Shown: positions 45,041 to 53,723 of the stretch, piece by piece
Numbering within the stretch: the first letter of the stretch is position 1
Layout: every line of letters starts with the position of its first letter
Made by a program: the position numbers and the translations under genes
The notes under the pieces: model-generated
What the model saw: only the letters and a program-made list of their open reading frames with translations
Told to the model about the DNA's origin: nothing
Databases searched by the model: none
Source: Flavobacteriales bacterium
Lineage (GTDB): Bacteria; Bacteroidota; Bacteroidia; Flavobacteriales_D; Crocinitomicaceae
NCBI GenBank assembly: GCA_013373595.1
Contig: JABXHO010000032.1
Coordinates: forward strand, 25,063 to 89,062
Length of the DNA: 64,000 bases
Direction of reading: 5' to 3'

Positions 45041-46783
45041 ATGCTGTTACACATCCAATTTTTTCTGTTTTTTATTCTTTTTTTTATTCCAATTGTAAGT
45101 TCACAGGAACAGATAAAACAAAAAATGCCACAATCACATCGATACATTGAACAGTCGAATGAGTACATGGATTTACACAAATGGGATTCCGCGAAAAGCA
45201 CGATTAACGATATTGTGCAGATCTCCGAGAAAACCCCAACCTATTACAATCTAGGGGTAGCTGAGCTTCAACAGGGAATCTATTCGAAAAAAACTAAATC
45301 TTATGATGAATCCGTTAGACACCTCAACAAGGCTTTAAACAACTTTCAGAAGATAAAGAATGATACATTGACGAGTATTTCTTTAAATCATCTTGGTGAG
45401 GTTTATCGAATCTTAAATTTAAAGGAACTCTCTTTGAAAAGTTATAGAAGCTCCTTGTTCCATATACTCCGAACGGACAACTATCGCCAGCAATCATTTA
45501 CTCTAAATAATCTGGCTAATTTCTTTAAAAAACAGCAATCACTCGATTCCGCTAAGTATTACTATAACGAATCTATCAAGCTTAAAAACAAGCACAACAT
45601 TTCAGGAAAAGGAAAAACCTTGAACAACCTCGCTGGCGTTCACTATTTATCAGGCGAATATTTTACCGCTAGAGAGTTATACCTGAGCGCTATTCATGAA
45701 GCTCTGAAAGAAAACGATTCTTCCTTTCTCGCTTATCCACTCTTGGAGTTAGCCGTTATTGACATCGAAAACAAAAAATTTGATCGTGCAAAAACTCATC
45801 TTGACAAAGTTTCTAGCCTCGAGCTAGATGCTAAGTCTGAACTACGGTTTTATGAAGTAATGACGTACTATTTCGAGGAAAATAAAGCCTATCAAGAGGC
45901 ATTGGAGTGGAAAGGAAAGTACATCAACTTTTACAAAAAGTACATCAACGAGGTACAAACAAAAAACATCCAAGATTTAAGTCTCCTCTATGATTCTGAA
46001 CGAAAGGACTTAGAAATTGATAAACAGAAACTCAAAATAGACGTACAAAATGAGCGAATTCGTTTAAAAAATGGTCAATTACTTTTCCTCGGCACTGGGG
46101 TTCTTGTAATAATCGTTGTAACATACATCTCAATACAAGCAATTCGACGTCGAAACAAAATAGAAACATTACAAGCACGGTTTGAAGGTGAAAAGTCGAT
46201 AAAAACGAGCATTGGAAAAAACCTGCATGACTTTATTGCTCCTGAGCTTCACGCCGCAAGAATGAAACTGGAACTTTTTCAGCTCAAGGAACCGATCATG
46301 GACATGTCTCCAATAATTGAACAGCTTCAAGAAAGCACCGAAAATATTCGAAGTTTAAGTCATCAACTTTCCCCTATTATTTACCGTTTGGAACACACAA
46401 AGTTCAGTACAATTGTTCAAAATGCACTCATTGAATTTGAGCGATATGCTCAAATTGATATTGAAATGAGGACTCCTTTTCCGGAACAATTAGATGCGTT
46501 AAGCCAAGAAGATCAGGAGAATATCTACGGAATTATACTCGAGGGACTCAACAATGTTCGGCGGCACTCAAAAGCCAGTAAGCTCATTTTCTACATTACT
46601 CAAAAAGGTAATGAAACAGTCATCACTTTGTTGGACGATGGTGTTGGAATCAAAGAAGGAAAAGCTGCTGGTATCGGTATTCAGAATATGAAAAGCCGAG
46701 CCGATTTGCTCAAGGGAACTTTAACAATAGAAAAGTTGAAGATCGGGAGTAAATTAGAGTTGGTCATCAAGCGAAATCATTAA
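45041..46783 (+). CDS. TPR-containing sensor histidine kinase (NarL-type)
   Basis: 580 residues. N-terminal signal/anchor (LLHIQFFLFFILFFIPIVSSQ), about five tetratricopeptide repeats to ~300, a coiled coil (~310-345), a transmembrane helix (~348-370; FLGTGVLVIIVVTYISIQAI), then a HisKA_3-like dimerisation helix with H396 (GKNLHDFIAPELHAARMK) and an HATPase domain (EGLNNVRRHSKAS, LLDDGVGIKEGKAAGIGIQNM). This layout is common in Bacteroidetes two-component systems; the stimulus is probably sensed by the periplasmic TPR part. The response regulator gene follows after 20 bp. Confidence 0.9.
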   Translation: MLLHIQFFLFFILFFIPIVSSQEQIKQKMPQSHRYIEQSNEYMDLHKWDSAKSTINDIVQISEKTPTYYNLGVAELQQGIYSKKTKSYDESVRHLNKALNNFQKIKNDTLTSISLNHLGEVYRILNLKELSLKSYRSSLFHILRTDNYRQQSFTLNNLANFFKKQQSLDSAKYYYNESIKLKNKHNISGKGKTLNNLAGVHYLSGEYFTARELYLSAIHEALKENDSSFLAYPLLELAVIDIENKKFDRAKTHLDKVSSLELDAKSELRFYEVMTYYFEENKAYQEALEWKGKYINFYKKYINEVQTKNIQDLSLLYDSERKDLEIDKQKLKIDVQNERIRLKNGQLLFLGTGVLVIIVVTYISIQAIRRRNKIETLQARFEGEKSIKTSIGKNLHDFIAPELHAARMKLELFQLKEPIMDMSPIIEQLQESTENIRSLSHQLSPIIYRLEHTKFSTIVQNALIEFERYAQIDIEMRTPFPEQLDALSQEDQENIYGIILEGLNNVRRHSKASKLIFYITQKGNETVITLLDDGVGIKEGKAAGIGIQNMKSRADLLKGTLTIEKLKIGSKLELVIKRNH

Positions 46784-46803
46784 CTAAAATAGACACTGGT
46801 ATT

Positions 46804-47469
46804 ATGGATGAGAAAACTATTTTAATCGCAGACGATAGTCGTGCATTAACTGAAAGCTTAAAACTCGCCGTTAACTATCAATATCCAAATATCTCAGTTC
46901 AAGTTGCTAGTACAAAAGAAGAAGTGGAAGCAAGCATGAATGAAAGTGAAAGTATTGACCTTGTTCTTTTGGACATCCAGTTCTTATCTAATGAATATGA
47001 TGGAATTGAAATTGCCCGATGGCTCAAAAAAAACTTCTCGGAAACTAAAATTTTAATGATGAGTCAATATGTAAAATCCGAATATAAAACGCTTCTCATC
47101 AACGATGTTGGGGTTAACGGTTATCTGGATAAACAAAGTAGTTTGGAGTTATTTCTTGATTCTATAAAGCGTGTACTCTCAGGTGAAACGGTTATAGATC
47201 GGCATGTGGTAAACGCAACTCAGGGTGCTAAAAAGTTCAAAATTTCTAGACGGGAAAAAGATGTTTTGGAACTATTAGAGGTCGGAGAGTCACAAAAAAC
47301 TATTGCCAATAAGCTGTTTATTTCCCCTCGAACTGTAGAAGGCCATGTAAGAAATCTTCGTGATCGATTTGAGTTAAGAACGACGGCAGAGTTACTAGTA
47401 TTCTATACAAAATATAAAACATCCTTTCGCGAAGATGGACGCGGATCGGAAGCTCCCTTTCTAAGTTAA
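46804..47469 (+). CDS. NarL/LuxR family response regulator
   Basis: 221 residues. Receiver domain (1-~125) with acidic pair D10/D11, phospho-acceptor D57 (LVLLDIQF), Ser near 85 and Lys in GYLDKQSS. LuxR helix-turn-helix at ~150-210 (ISRREKDVLELLEVGESQKTIANKLFISPRTVEGHVRNLRDRF). Partner of the upstream TPR kinase. The inverted repeats GGATAA(C/T)CCC upstream of the kinase and at 50174-50221 are candidate binding sites. Confidence 0.92.
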   Translation: MDEKTILIADDSRALTESLKLAVNYQYPNISVQVASTKEEVEASMNESESIDLVLLDIQFLSNEYDGIEIARWLKKNFSETKILMMSQYVKSEYKTLLINDVGVNGYLDKQSSLELFLDSIKRVLSGETVIDRHVVNATQGAKKFKISRREKDVLELLEVGESQKTIANKLFISPRTVEGHVRNLRDRFELRTTAELLVFYTKYKTSFREDGRGSEAPFLS

Positions 47470-47509
47470 GCCGACCCAAGTAAATGAGCCGGCTTCAGAA
47501 CATATCATA

Positions 47510-47719
47510 CTATCCTAAATCAACAGTATCTGTGCTGTCCGTAGGTGGATTTTCATATTCATCCACACTTGGAGGAGGATCGAGCTTGTCATCCTTTTCC
47601 ACAAAGGAATCTACAAAAGCTTCTTGTTTCGGTTCGAATACCTCCTTTTCACAAGAAAACACACCAATAGTCATCCCAATAATTACAGCTGGAATACCCA
47701 ACTTCGTTACTAAATTCAT
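47510..47719 (-). CDS. Small predicted lipoprotein
   Basis: 69 residues. N-terminal hydrophobic segment with lipobox GVFSC, then a short acidic, Pro/Asp-rich tail (PPPSVDEYENPPTDSTD). No family recognised. It converges with the response regulator gene. The signal peptide and good codon pattern support it over the overlapping plus-strand frame. Confidence 0.55.
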   Translation of the reverse strand: MNLVTKLGIPAVIIGMTIGVFSCEKEVFEPKQEAFVDSFVEKDDKLDPPPSVDEYENPPTDSTDTVDLG

Positions 47720-48061
47720 TGTATTAAATTTTAAGTTGTGTCAAATGCGCGCTTTGCACATTAGGAAGGGTGAGTTGCCTTCACAACCGGGAAGTAGGGT
47801 GAGTTCTCTTTGTTCTTCTTCCCTTCCCAATCGGAAGTTTCACGCAGAGAGCTCAGCTCCTTTTGTATGCTCTTGGTGTACATCCTCAAGCATGCTAGAA
47901 TTAACTCTGAAGCAAAGGAAAAGCGAATACAATAAAATCAGAAAGAAATATGTGGACGTATGTGTCCATTTTGTGGACAATATTGCCTACACCTTGTCCT
48001 TTCCTTTAACGGCAAGGAATACAACACATTCAAAGAATGGGATAACTAGAAGAAAGTGAAG
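47720..48061. other. Intergenic stretch without recognised gene
   Basis: About 340 bp between the small lipoprotein and the 530-residue membrane protein. Plus-strand frames here read as shadow sequence, Ser- and Cys-rich without domain character. I see no RNA gene or clear promoter. Confidence 0.4.
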
Positions 48062-49648
48062 ATGAATGAAAAGAAAAATAGTATTGAAGACCTGATCAAA
48101 TCCATTTTCTACGAAGCTGGAAAACGAATAGGTAAACCCAACAACAAAAAAGCTATGTCGGATTACCTCAGCAATTGGTTTGAGGTGACGAAAAATGGGC
48201 CCATTGGCTACAAAACACTCATTCGACAGTATGACCGTTATGTTCTGAAGTTAGAGCGAGCTGAGCAAAATGCACCACCAACCACAGATCATCTCAACGC
48301 TTATGCACGGTTTTTAGATTTCGACAATTACAACGATTACATCGTCAAAACCAACGAACAGGAAGCAACAGGGAGAGCTTCATCAGAGCCTGGAGGAGCT
48401 TCGGTGGCAGCCATTGAAACTGCTATCAAGGAACAATTAAACATTGGAACCCAAAATAATATTGAGCACCAAAACAATATTGAAAATCAATTTATTGGCC
48501 GTCAGGAGAATATTAAAAACCAAACAAATATAAAGGAACAGATTAATGTTCATGAAGAGAGTAAAGAATCCCAAAAACGAAACCGTATAATACTATTCAT
48601 CGTTATCTTCATTGCTATTGTTACATCCATTACCTTATGGTACATCAATACAAAAGAGGATAAAAAACTATGCTTGTTTTGGAAAGGAAATCATTTTGAA
48701 AGCATCGTCTGTGAAAACGCTTCTGAGGATGAAAAGGATCTTATGATATCACCTAATGAATGGAAGGAAACATACAAGTCCTTCCGAAAAATTCAACCCT
48801 CCTCCTCTACACATTTTTTTGACTCTGACGGAAATGCTAAAGTGTGGTATCAGTATAAAGACGGAAACTATGATTTCTTCAATCAGTCGGGCTTACATCC
48901 TGTAACTGGTCAAAAGTTATTGCCTGTAACCCCATCCGTTGTAGATAGTTACTTTAATTTATTACAAATTGAAGAACCTGATACTTCTTCAATGTTGGAA
49001 AAATCATCAAATGTTTCTGAACTTCCTACATCAACCGATGACGTCGATATTTCGACAGAAATGCTTGAAGAGAAAAAAGGAAAGTACTGTTTCAAGAATG
49101 AATCAAATGAAACATTGGAAACATACATTCAAGGACCAGAACAAATCAGTGAAAAAATAATTCTCCAACCCAAAGAGCAAGTCTGTATGTTTCTTCCTGT
49201 AAACAAATATCACTTTTCTACTTATGTTAATGGCAGAGTAGACACTCCAATAAAAAAGGGGGATATTACAGTCAGTGAAAATAAAGAGGGATATATTACT
49301 CTGAATATTCCCGAAAACAATACCGAAACAAAACAACCTGAACGTTCACCAATAACAACCAATGAAGACTCAAAGCCCTCAAAAGACTGTTCCAAAGGAG
49401 ATTTTTGCATTAAAAACACGACTAATGACGTTCTTAATGTCCGAATAGGCAATAAAGTAGATGGGCCACTAGGATCGAACTTCTATTTTCATTTAACAGT
49501 ACAAGCACAAAGCACAGAATGCTTTTACGACATTCCAGCTGTGGTCTACAACTTACAATATCATTTCAATGAGTTGAGTCTGGGAAATCAATATAAATAC
49601 ACAAATATTAAGGTTGCTGGCTGCGAAACTGGGGAAAAGGTATTTTAA
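48062..49648 (+). CDS. Single-span membrane protein with Asn/Ile coil, function unknown
   Basis: 528 residues from the ATG at 48062 (a GTG two codons upstream is possible). Residues 1-~105 are cytoplasmic and helical (GKRIGKPNNKKAMSDYLSNWFEV), resembling an N-terminal domain seen in other Bacteroidetes regulators. A stretch ~125-175 repeats NNI/QNNIE/QxNIK every 7-8 residues, like a coiled coil or beta-roll. One transmembrane helix lies at ~177-197 (IILFIVIFIAIVTSITLWYI). The outer ~330 residues are Ser/Thr-rich and contain two similar KYCFKNESNE / DFCIKNTTND modules. I recognise no known family. Confidence 0.65.
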   Translation: MNEKKNSIEDLIKSIFYEAGKRIGKPNNKKAMSDYLSNWFEVTKNGPIGYKTLIRQYDRYVLKLERAEQNAPPTTDHLNAYARFLDFDNYNDYIVKTNEQEATGRASSEPGGASVAAIETAIKEQLNIGTQNNIEHQNNIENQFIGRQENIKNQTNIKEQINVHEESKESQKRNRIILFIVIFIAIVTSITLWYINTKEDKKLCLFWKGNHFESIVCENASEDEKDLMISPNEWKETYKSFRKIQPSSSTHFFDSDGNAKVWYQYKDGNYDFFNQSGLHPVTGQKLLPVTPSVVDSYFNLLQIEEPDTSSMLEKSSNVSELPTSTDDVDISTEMLEEKKGKYCFKNESNETLETYIQGPEQISEKIILQPKEQVCMFLPVNKYHFSTYVNGRVDTPIKKGDITVSENKEGYITLNIPENNTETKQPERSPITTNEDSKPSKDCSKGDFCIKNTTNDVLNVRIGNKVDGPLGSNFYFHLTVQAQSTECFYDIPAVVYNLQYHFNELSLGNQYKYTNIKVAGCETGEKVF

Positions 49649-49892
49649 TAAAAAAGAGGTCATTTTCATAACCTCTCAGTGTAACTTTTCGAGACAAAAC
49701 GGATCTAAATCTACATAACAATGTAATCAATTCAAGTTGCCAACCAGTATCGTATTTAACAGAATGAGCGTTTCTGTATGCACTTTGTTCTGATTCAGCA
49801 CCACACGAGTGAAGTATCATAAATGATTGAAGCAGCAATGATTAATACGGATATACTTTTCATTGTTTGACTGAAATCGTAAAGTCCTATTT
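49649..49892 (-). other. Gap with terminator and traces of a degraded small lipoprotein
   Basis: A minus-strand hairpin AGAGGT...ACCTCT followed by TTTTTTATT (49649-49676) looks like a terminator for a minus-strand transcript. Upstream, MKSISVLIIAASII (from 49863) resembles a signal peptide but the frame stops at 49795; a second frame gives ILHSCGAESEQ, a lipobox-like continuation. No intact gene can be supported. Confidence 0.35.
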
Positions 49893-50117
49893 TTACTCCT
49901 TCCCAGCACGCATATACTCGTACGTACCAATGAGAAGAAATGTAATTCCCGTGGCCATTATTAAAAATGTGATTAAAGTGACCCAATTAGTTACTTCGTC
50001 CATCATGGGGTGACGATGTTCTTCAAGGCTCGCTATCAATTGAAATATCGGTGATTCCGACAGCACGATCAACGCCGCACCCAATACTGCTAAAAATAAT
50101 CCCCTTCTGTTGTTCAT
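49893..50117 (-). CDS. Small two-helix membrane protein
   Basis: 74 residues with two transmembrane helices (GLFLAVLGAALIVLSESPIFQLI, ~6-28; WVTLITFLIMATGITFLLIGTY, ~45-66) joined by a His/Glu-containing loop. No family recognised. Divergent from the HpaA-like lipoprotein; the shared intergenic region holds the GGGGATTATCC motif pair. Confidence 0.5.
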   Translation of the reverse strand: MNNRRGLFLAVLGAALIVLSESPIFQLIASLEEHRHPMMDEVTNWVTLITFLIMATGITFLLIGTYEYMRAGKE

Positions 50118-50173
50118 AGTGTTTGGTTTTTGGTTTAGTCAAAACTATTCTTCACCAACCTTCCAATCAATAC

Positions 50174-50221
50174 GGGAAATCCCCTTTTTTACGCAAAAAG
50201 CTTTCAATCAGGGGATTATCC
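50174..50221. promoter_or_regulatory. Motif pair similar to the kinase-operon inverted repeat
   Basis: GGGAAATCCCC (50174-50184) and GGGGATTATCC (50211-50221) form an imperfect inverted pair (9 of 11 positions) in the divergent promoter region before the HpaA-like gene. The right half matches GGGGTTATCC found at 45015-45024 apart from one inserted A. Confidence 0.4.
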
Positions 50222-50278
50222 GCATTGACTTTTCATACGTTTAGAGTGCACCTTTGTTTTATCATAAATAATTCAACT

Positions 50279-51046
50279 ATGAAATACATAACCTTATTAC
50301 TATTCAGCACACTAACAATCTTGTTAGCTTCCTGTTTTCCTTCAAGCTTAATAACGACCCCTGAGCCGGTGATCGCTAAAATCATCGAATACGATTTTGT
50401 ACCACCTTCGAAAGCAGAGGAAAAAACAGACCTCTCTCTCATTATTCTTAATCCAGAGTATGCAAAAGGGTTCGAGTACGAGAAGCAATCTATGTTTGTA
50501 AACTTCATTGATAATATGGGGGTCGACTTTGAAGAAATGCTTATAGCAAAAGGTTACTCATTAAGAGGACCCTTCGACACCTATGACGAAATAGTCTATG
50601 CAGATAAATCGGAAACGGACCTAATGCTGAAAATTGAAATTGACTTTTCTTATGAGTGGGCATACGACGCGATTAAAGATAAACCGCTCTACGGGTATAA
50701 GGGCTCACTATCTGGGTATAGCTTTCAACGTGATGGAAACCTAAGTATTGGTGGTAAAATCAACTTAACAATCAAAGAATCTCTCACACAAGAAAAGCTG
50801 TGGGTTAAATCGATTAAACTTGATAAGAAAAACGTTGGAATTCATACGGCACGTTACCGCGTTCAAAATAAACAAGAAGGAATGAATGCCATTGCAAGTG
50901 ACCCACAGTACGTAACAGTGATGTATGAGGCACTTGACAGTTATTATCAAAAGGCTCTTAAAACAGCATGGAATCATCTTGAGCCAGCAGAGTTGGAGCC
51001 TTTAAAAACACAAGTAAAAGATCTACGTTCTAAAAAAGGGTACTAA
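50279..51046 (+). CDS. HpaA-like lipoprotein
   Basis: 255 residues from the ATG at 50279, with a lipobox LASC. The body resembles the Helicobacter neuraminyllactose-binding haemagglutinin (HpaA) family: a long first helix after FVNFIDNMGVDFEEMLIAKGYSLRGPFDTYDEI, DLMLKIEIDFSYEW and EKLWVKSIKLDKKN. In Helicobacter these are surface lipoproteins; the role here is unknown. One base separates its stop codon from the start of the next gene, which encodes an outer-membrane barrel, so the two are co-expressed. Confidence 0.6.
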   Translation: MKYITLLLFSTLTILLASCFPSSLITTPEPVIAKIIEYDFVPPSKAEEKTDLSLIILNPEYAKGFEYEKQSMFVNFIDNMGVDFEEMLIAKGYSLRGPFDTYDEIVYADKSETDLMLKIEIDFSYEWAYDAIKDKPLYGYKGSLSGYSFQRDGNLSIGGKINLTIKESLTQEKLWVKSIKLDKKNVGIHTARYRVQNKQEGMNAIASDPQYVTVMYEALDSYYQKALKTAWNHLEPAELEPLKTQVKDLRSKKGY

Positions 51047-51047
51047 C

Positions 51048-51638
51048 ATGAAACATCTATTCAACCTCTCTTGCTTTCTTGTCCTGAGTCTGACAGCATT
51101 CTCGCAAAATTCCAGAACCTTCTACCGAAACAACGTCCAACTAAATACGGGATACACATTATATGATGGTTACAAAAATCTATCAATAAACCAAAAAGGT
51201 ATGAATCGGTTCACCTGCCTTCTATCGTATGACGGTTTTCTAACTGAAAGCTTTAGTATTGGTGCTTTTGGTGGTTTTACAACATCCTTTATTAAAGAAA
51301 ACAATGTGTATTATTCCAACTATTGGACGACAAATGAAGGAGATTACTACACGAAAAAAATTAAAGAGCGTCGATATTTTATTGGAGTTAAAGCTACAAC
51401 GTATTTTATCAACACTACAAATTTACAAGCCTATTTTGGTGTAGGGCTAGCTGTAGGAAGGAAAAGAGAATACGTGCGATACGGAAAGGAAATTTATACT
51501 GTCGACAATCGTAGCTTGGTTATTATGTATGACCTACATCTTGGTGTAAACTACTATTTTAGTGAACATTTTGGGGTTACGGGATCCTTAGGTTATCCTC
51601 TTTCTTTATTCAAGGTGGGAGTAACATACCGTTATTAA
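51048..51638 (+). CDS. Outer-membrane beta-barrel protein
   Basis: 196 residues with a signal peptide (MKHLFNLSCFLVLSLTAFSQ) and about eight amphipathic strands (FTCLLSYDGFLTESFSIGAFGGFTTSFI; YFIGVKATTYFI; LQAYFGVGLAVGR), ending in FKVGVTYRY, a typical barrel terminus. An OmpW/OprF-like small barrel; specific function unknown. Operon with the HpaA-like lipoprotein. Confidence 0.75.
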   Translation: MKHLFNLSCFLVLSLTAFSQNSRTFYRNNVQLNTGYTLYDGYKNLSINQKGMNRFTCLLSYDGFLTESFSIGAFGGFTTSFIKENNVYYSNYWTTNEGDYYTKKIKERRYFIGVKATTYFINTTNLQAYFGVGLAVGRKREYVRYGKEIYTVDNRSLVIMYDLHLGVNYYFSEHFGVTGSLGYPLSLFKVGVTYRY

Positions 51639-51647
51639 ATCAAACAC

Positions 51648-53213
51648 CTACAACACTCTCACCAACACCTTCTCCACCTTTCCTTCAGAAATTAAACTCA
51701 ACGCATAAACACCGGGTGCCACGTTCAAGGAAATAACCATTTCATTTTGAACAAACGTGGGAGCTATGCTCTTCACAACCTTTCCTGAGATATGCGTCAA
51801 TTGGATGGTCTTGATCTGTTCGGCATTTTCCGAAACAACTGTAAACGCCCCTCTGTTCGGATTTGGATAAATCAAACTTGTTAGCTCCTCATTTCCTTCA
51901 GCAATACCCGAAGTTCCCGATAGTGTTTGGAACGCATTGATTCGTCCCGCTCCCATCATTCCGATGTACGAGGGGTTTAATGCATCAATATTGTCACAGC
52001 CGTTTTGCAAAGCCGTCTTCACTTCAGCAGGAGTAAACGCTGGATTTTGCTCCAACACGAGGGCACACAACCCTGCTACTAGTGGACATGCCATCGATGT
52101 TCCGCTCAAGCTTCCATACTCCGAACCGTTTCCAGAAAGTGTACTGAAAATTCCCGTTCCAGGTGCCATCACATCAATGGTTGTCCCGTAGTTGGAAAAG
52201 CTGGATTTTCCGTCTGCGATATCAGTTGCTCCTACGGAAATTACGGCTGCGTACGCCGCAGGGTAAAATGGTGTCGTTACATTATCATTTCCTGCAGCCG
52301 CCACCAACACAATTCCGAGTGAACTCGCTGCAGACATAATGCTTTCTCCTGTAGAAGAAAATCCACCGCCCCATGACATACTAATCACGTCAGCATTCGC
52401 GCGGATTGCATAATACACACCATCGTATGCGTTCGGTAGCTCATTCCCTTGCGATGCACTGTTGTCGGGTGTACATTTAACGGGAATAATACTCGTATTA
52501 AATCCAAGAGAAGCAATGCCAATTCCATTATTTGTAGAAGCTGATGCAATTCCAGCGCAGTGCGTTCCGTGCACGAATGGTGTCGACGAGCCTGCAGAAG
52601 CAGGTGGGTTAGGATCAGAATCATTGTCGGACACATCAAAACCAGAAACGTCATCAACATAACCGTTCAGGTCATCGTCCAACCCATTTCCTGGGATCTC
52701 CCCCGTGTTGATGTACGTGTTTGACACCAAATCTTCGTGAACGGTACTCACCGCATTGTCAACAATTGCCACTTTTACCGCTGCATTTCCTGTCGAAATA
52801 TCCCACGCCTGAACGGCATTGATTTTCGTTAACCCCCATTGAGAACCTTGAATATCATTGGGAACAAGTGTTGTCTTCATGAGTGGCTTTTTCTCAGCAT
52901 ATTCGATATCGGTTAGTAAATCAAGGTCGTACACCAAATCATCTATCATCGCTTCTTGCGTAAAGGAAATCTCATACGTTCGATCTAACTCATTCGATAA
53001 AGAAGGAAACGGCGTCCACATATCAGTAACACCATAGGTTGAAAGTATCGCATTCAAAGCGGTATTGGAATAATTGTAATTCGCTAAATCCAGTGAACTC
53101 GAACTGGTCGTGCGCACATAAATTCTTCCGTCTACCCAATTGGTGTCAACCGTTTGCGAAATTGACATGAACGAAAAAAGGTGTGCAAATAAGAGTAAGT
53201 AGATGTATTTCAT
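51648..53213 (-). CDS. Subtilisin-like (S8) peptidase with T9SS sorting domain
   Basis: 521 residues from the ATG at 53213. Signal peptide (MKYIYLLLFAHLFSFMSISQ), a fervidolysin/I9-like propeptide (~25-115), the S8 domain with D152 (VAIVDNAV), H215 (VHGTHCAGIAS) and S373 (SGTSMACPLVAG), and a C-terminal type A T9SS domain (LIYPNPNRGAFTVVS ... LTHISGKVV ... VAPGVYALSLI). An extracellular serine protease sent out through the type IX system. Confidence 0.94.
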   Translation of the reverse strand: MKYIYLLLFAHLFSFMSISQTVDTNWVDGRIYVRTTSSSSLDLANYNYSNTALNAILSTYGVTDMWTPFPSLSNELDRTYEISFTQEAMIDDLVYDLDLLTDIEYAEKKPLMKTTLVPNDIQGSQWGLTKINAVQAWDISTGNAAVKVAIVDNAVSTVHEDLVSNTYINTGEIPGNGLDDDLNGYVDDVSGFDVSDNDSDPNPPASAGSSTPFVHGTHCAGIASASTNNGIGIASLGFNTSIIPVKCTPDNSASQGNELPNAYDGVYYAIRANADVISMSWGGGFSSTGESIMSAASSLGIVLVAAAGNDNVTTPFYPAAYAAVISVGATDIADGKSSFSNYGTTIDVMAPGTGIFSTLSGNGSEYGSLSGTSMACPLVAGLCALVLEQNPAFTPAEVKTALQNGCDNIDALNPSYIGMMGAGRINAFQTLSGTSGIAEGNEELTSLIYPNPNRGAFTVVSENAEQIKTIQLTHISGKVVKSIAPTFVQNEMVISLNVAPGVYALSLISEGKVEKVLVRVL

Positions 53214-53406
53214 ATGTTTTGACTTGTGTTCACTATATATACGAAGAAACTTCGGTTTTGGATGGCTATGCAGATAGACTATTTCAATACTAGGCTTAAA
53301 AAGCACAGTTCAACCGCTTGAAAAGCTCTAATTTAAGGAGGTAAGAAAACGACGTATACTAAACTGGTATTTTTCTTATCTTTAATTAACCTAACTACAT
53401 TAAATT

Positions 53407-53595
53407 TTGAGAATTCTTATTGATACAAATATCCTTATAAACCTAGAAGACAACAAGGTTCTTAACAGTGTATTCACTCGGTTTATTAATCAAGCGTACA
53501 CGAACAAATGTGAAGTTATGATCCACGATGCTTGTTTAGAGGATATAAACCGAGACACAAATGAAACAAGGAAGCAATCATTTTATGGAAGTTAG
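53407..53595 (+). pseudogene. Truncated PIN-domain gene remnant
   Basis: 62 residues from a TTG. RILIDTNILINLEDNK carries the first PIN acidic residue and HDACLEDINRDTNETRKQSF the helix with the second, but the frame stops where the rest of the nuclease domain should follow. It lacks an ATG and the distal catalytic Asp. Probably a decayed toxin or larger PIN protein. Confidence 0.5.
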
Positions 53596-53723
53596 CTAAA
53601 CGAATTATCCTTTTGCTTCTCATTTGTCCTTATATAGTATAACTCGGGGTTTGATCATCCTTTTGAGCGTAGTAAAGGCATTTGATTTTCGTCATTATAT
53701 GTTTATTTTTACAAAAAAAAGAA

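Noticed and set aside
47484..48059. 191-residue plus-strand frame after the response regulator
   Set aside because: Ser/Cys-rich without domain character, and it overlaps a minus-strand frame with a real lipobox.
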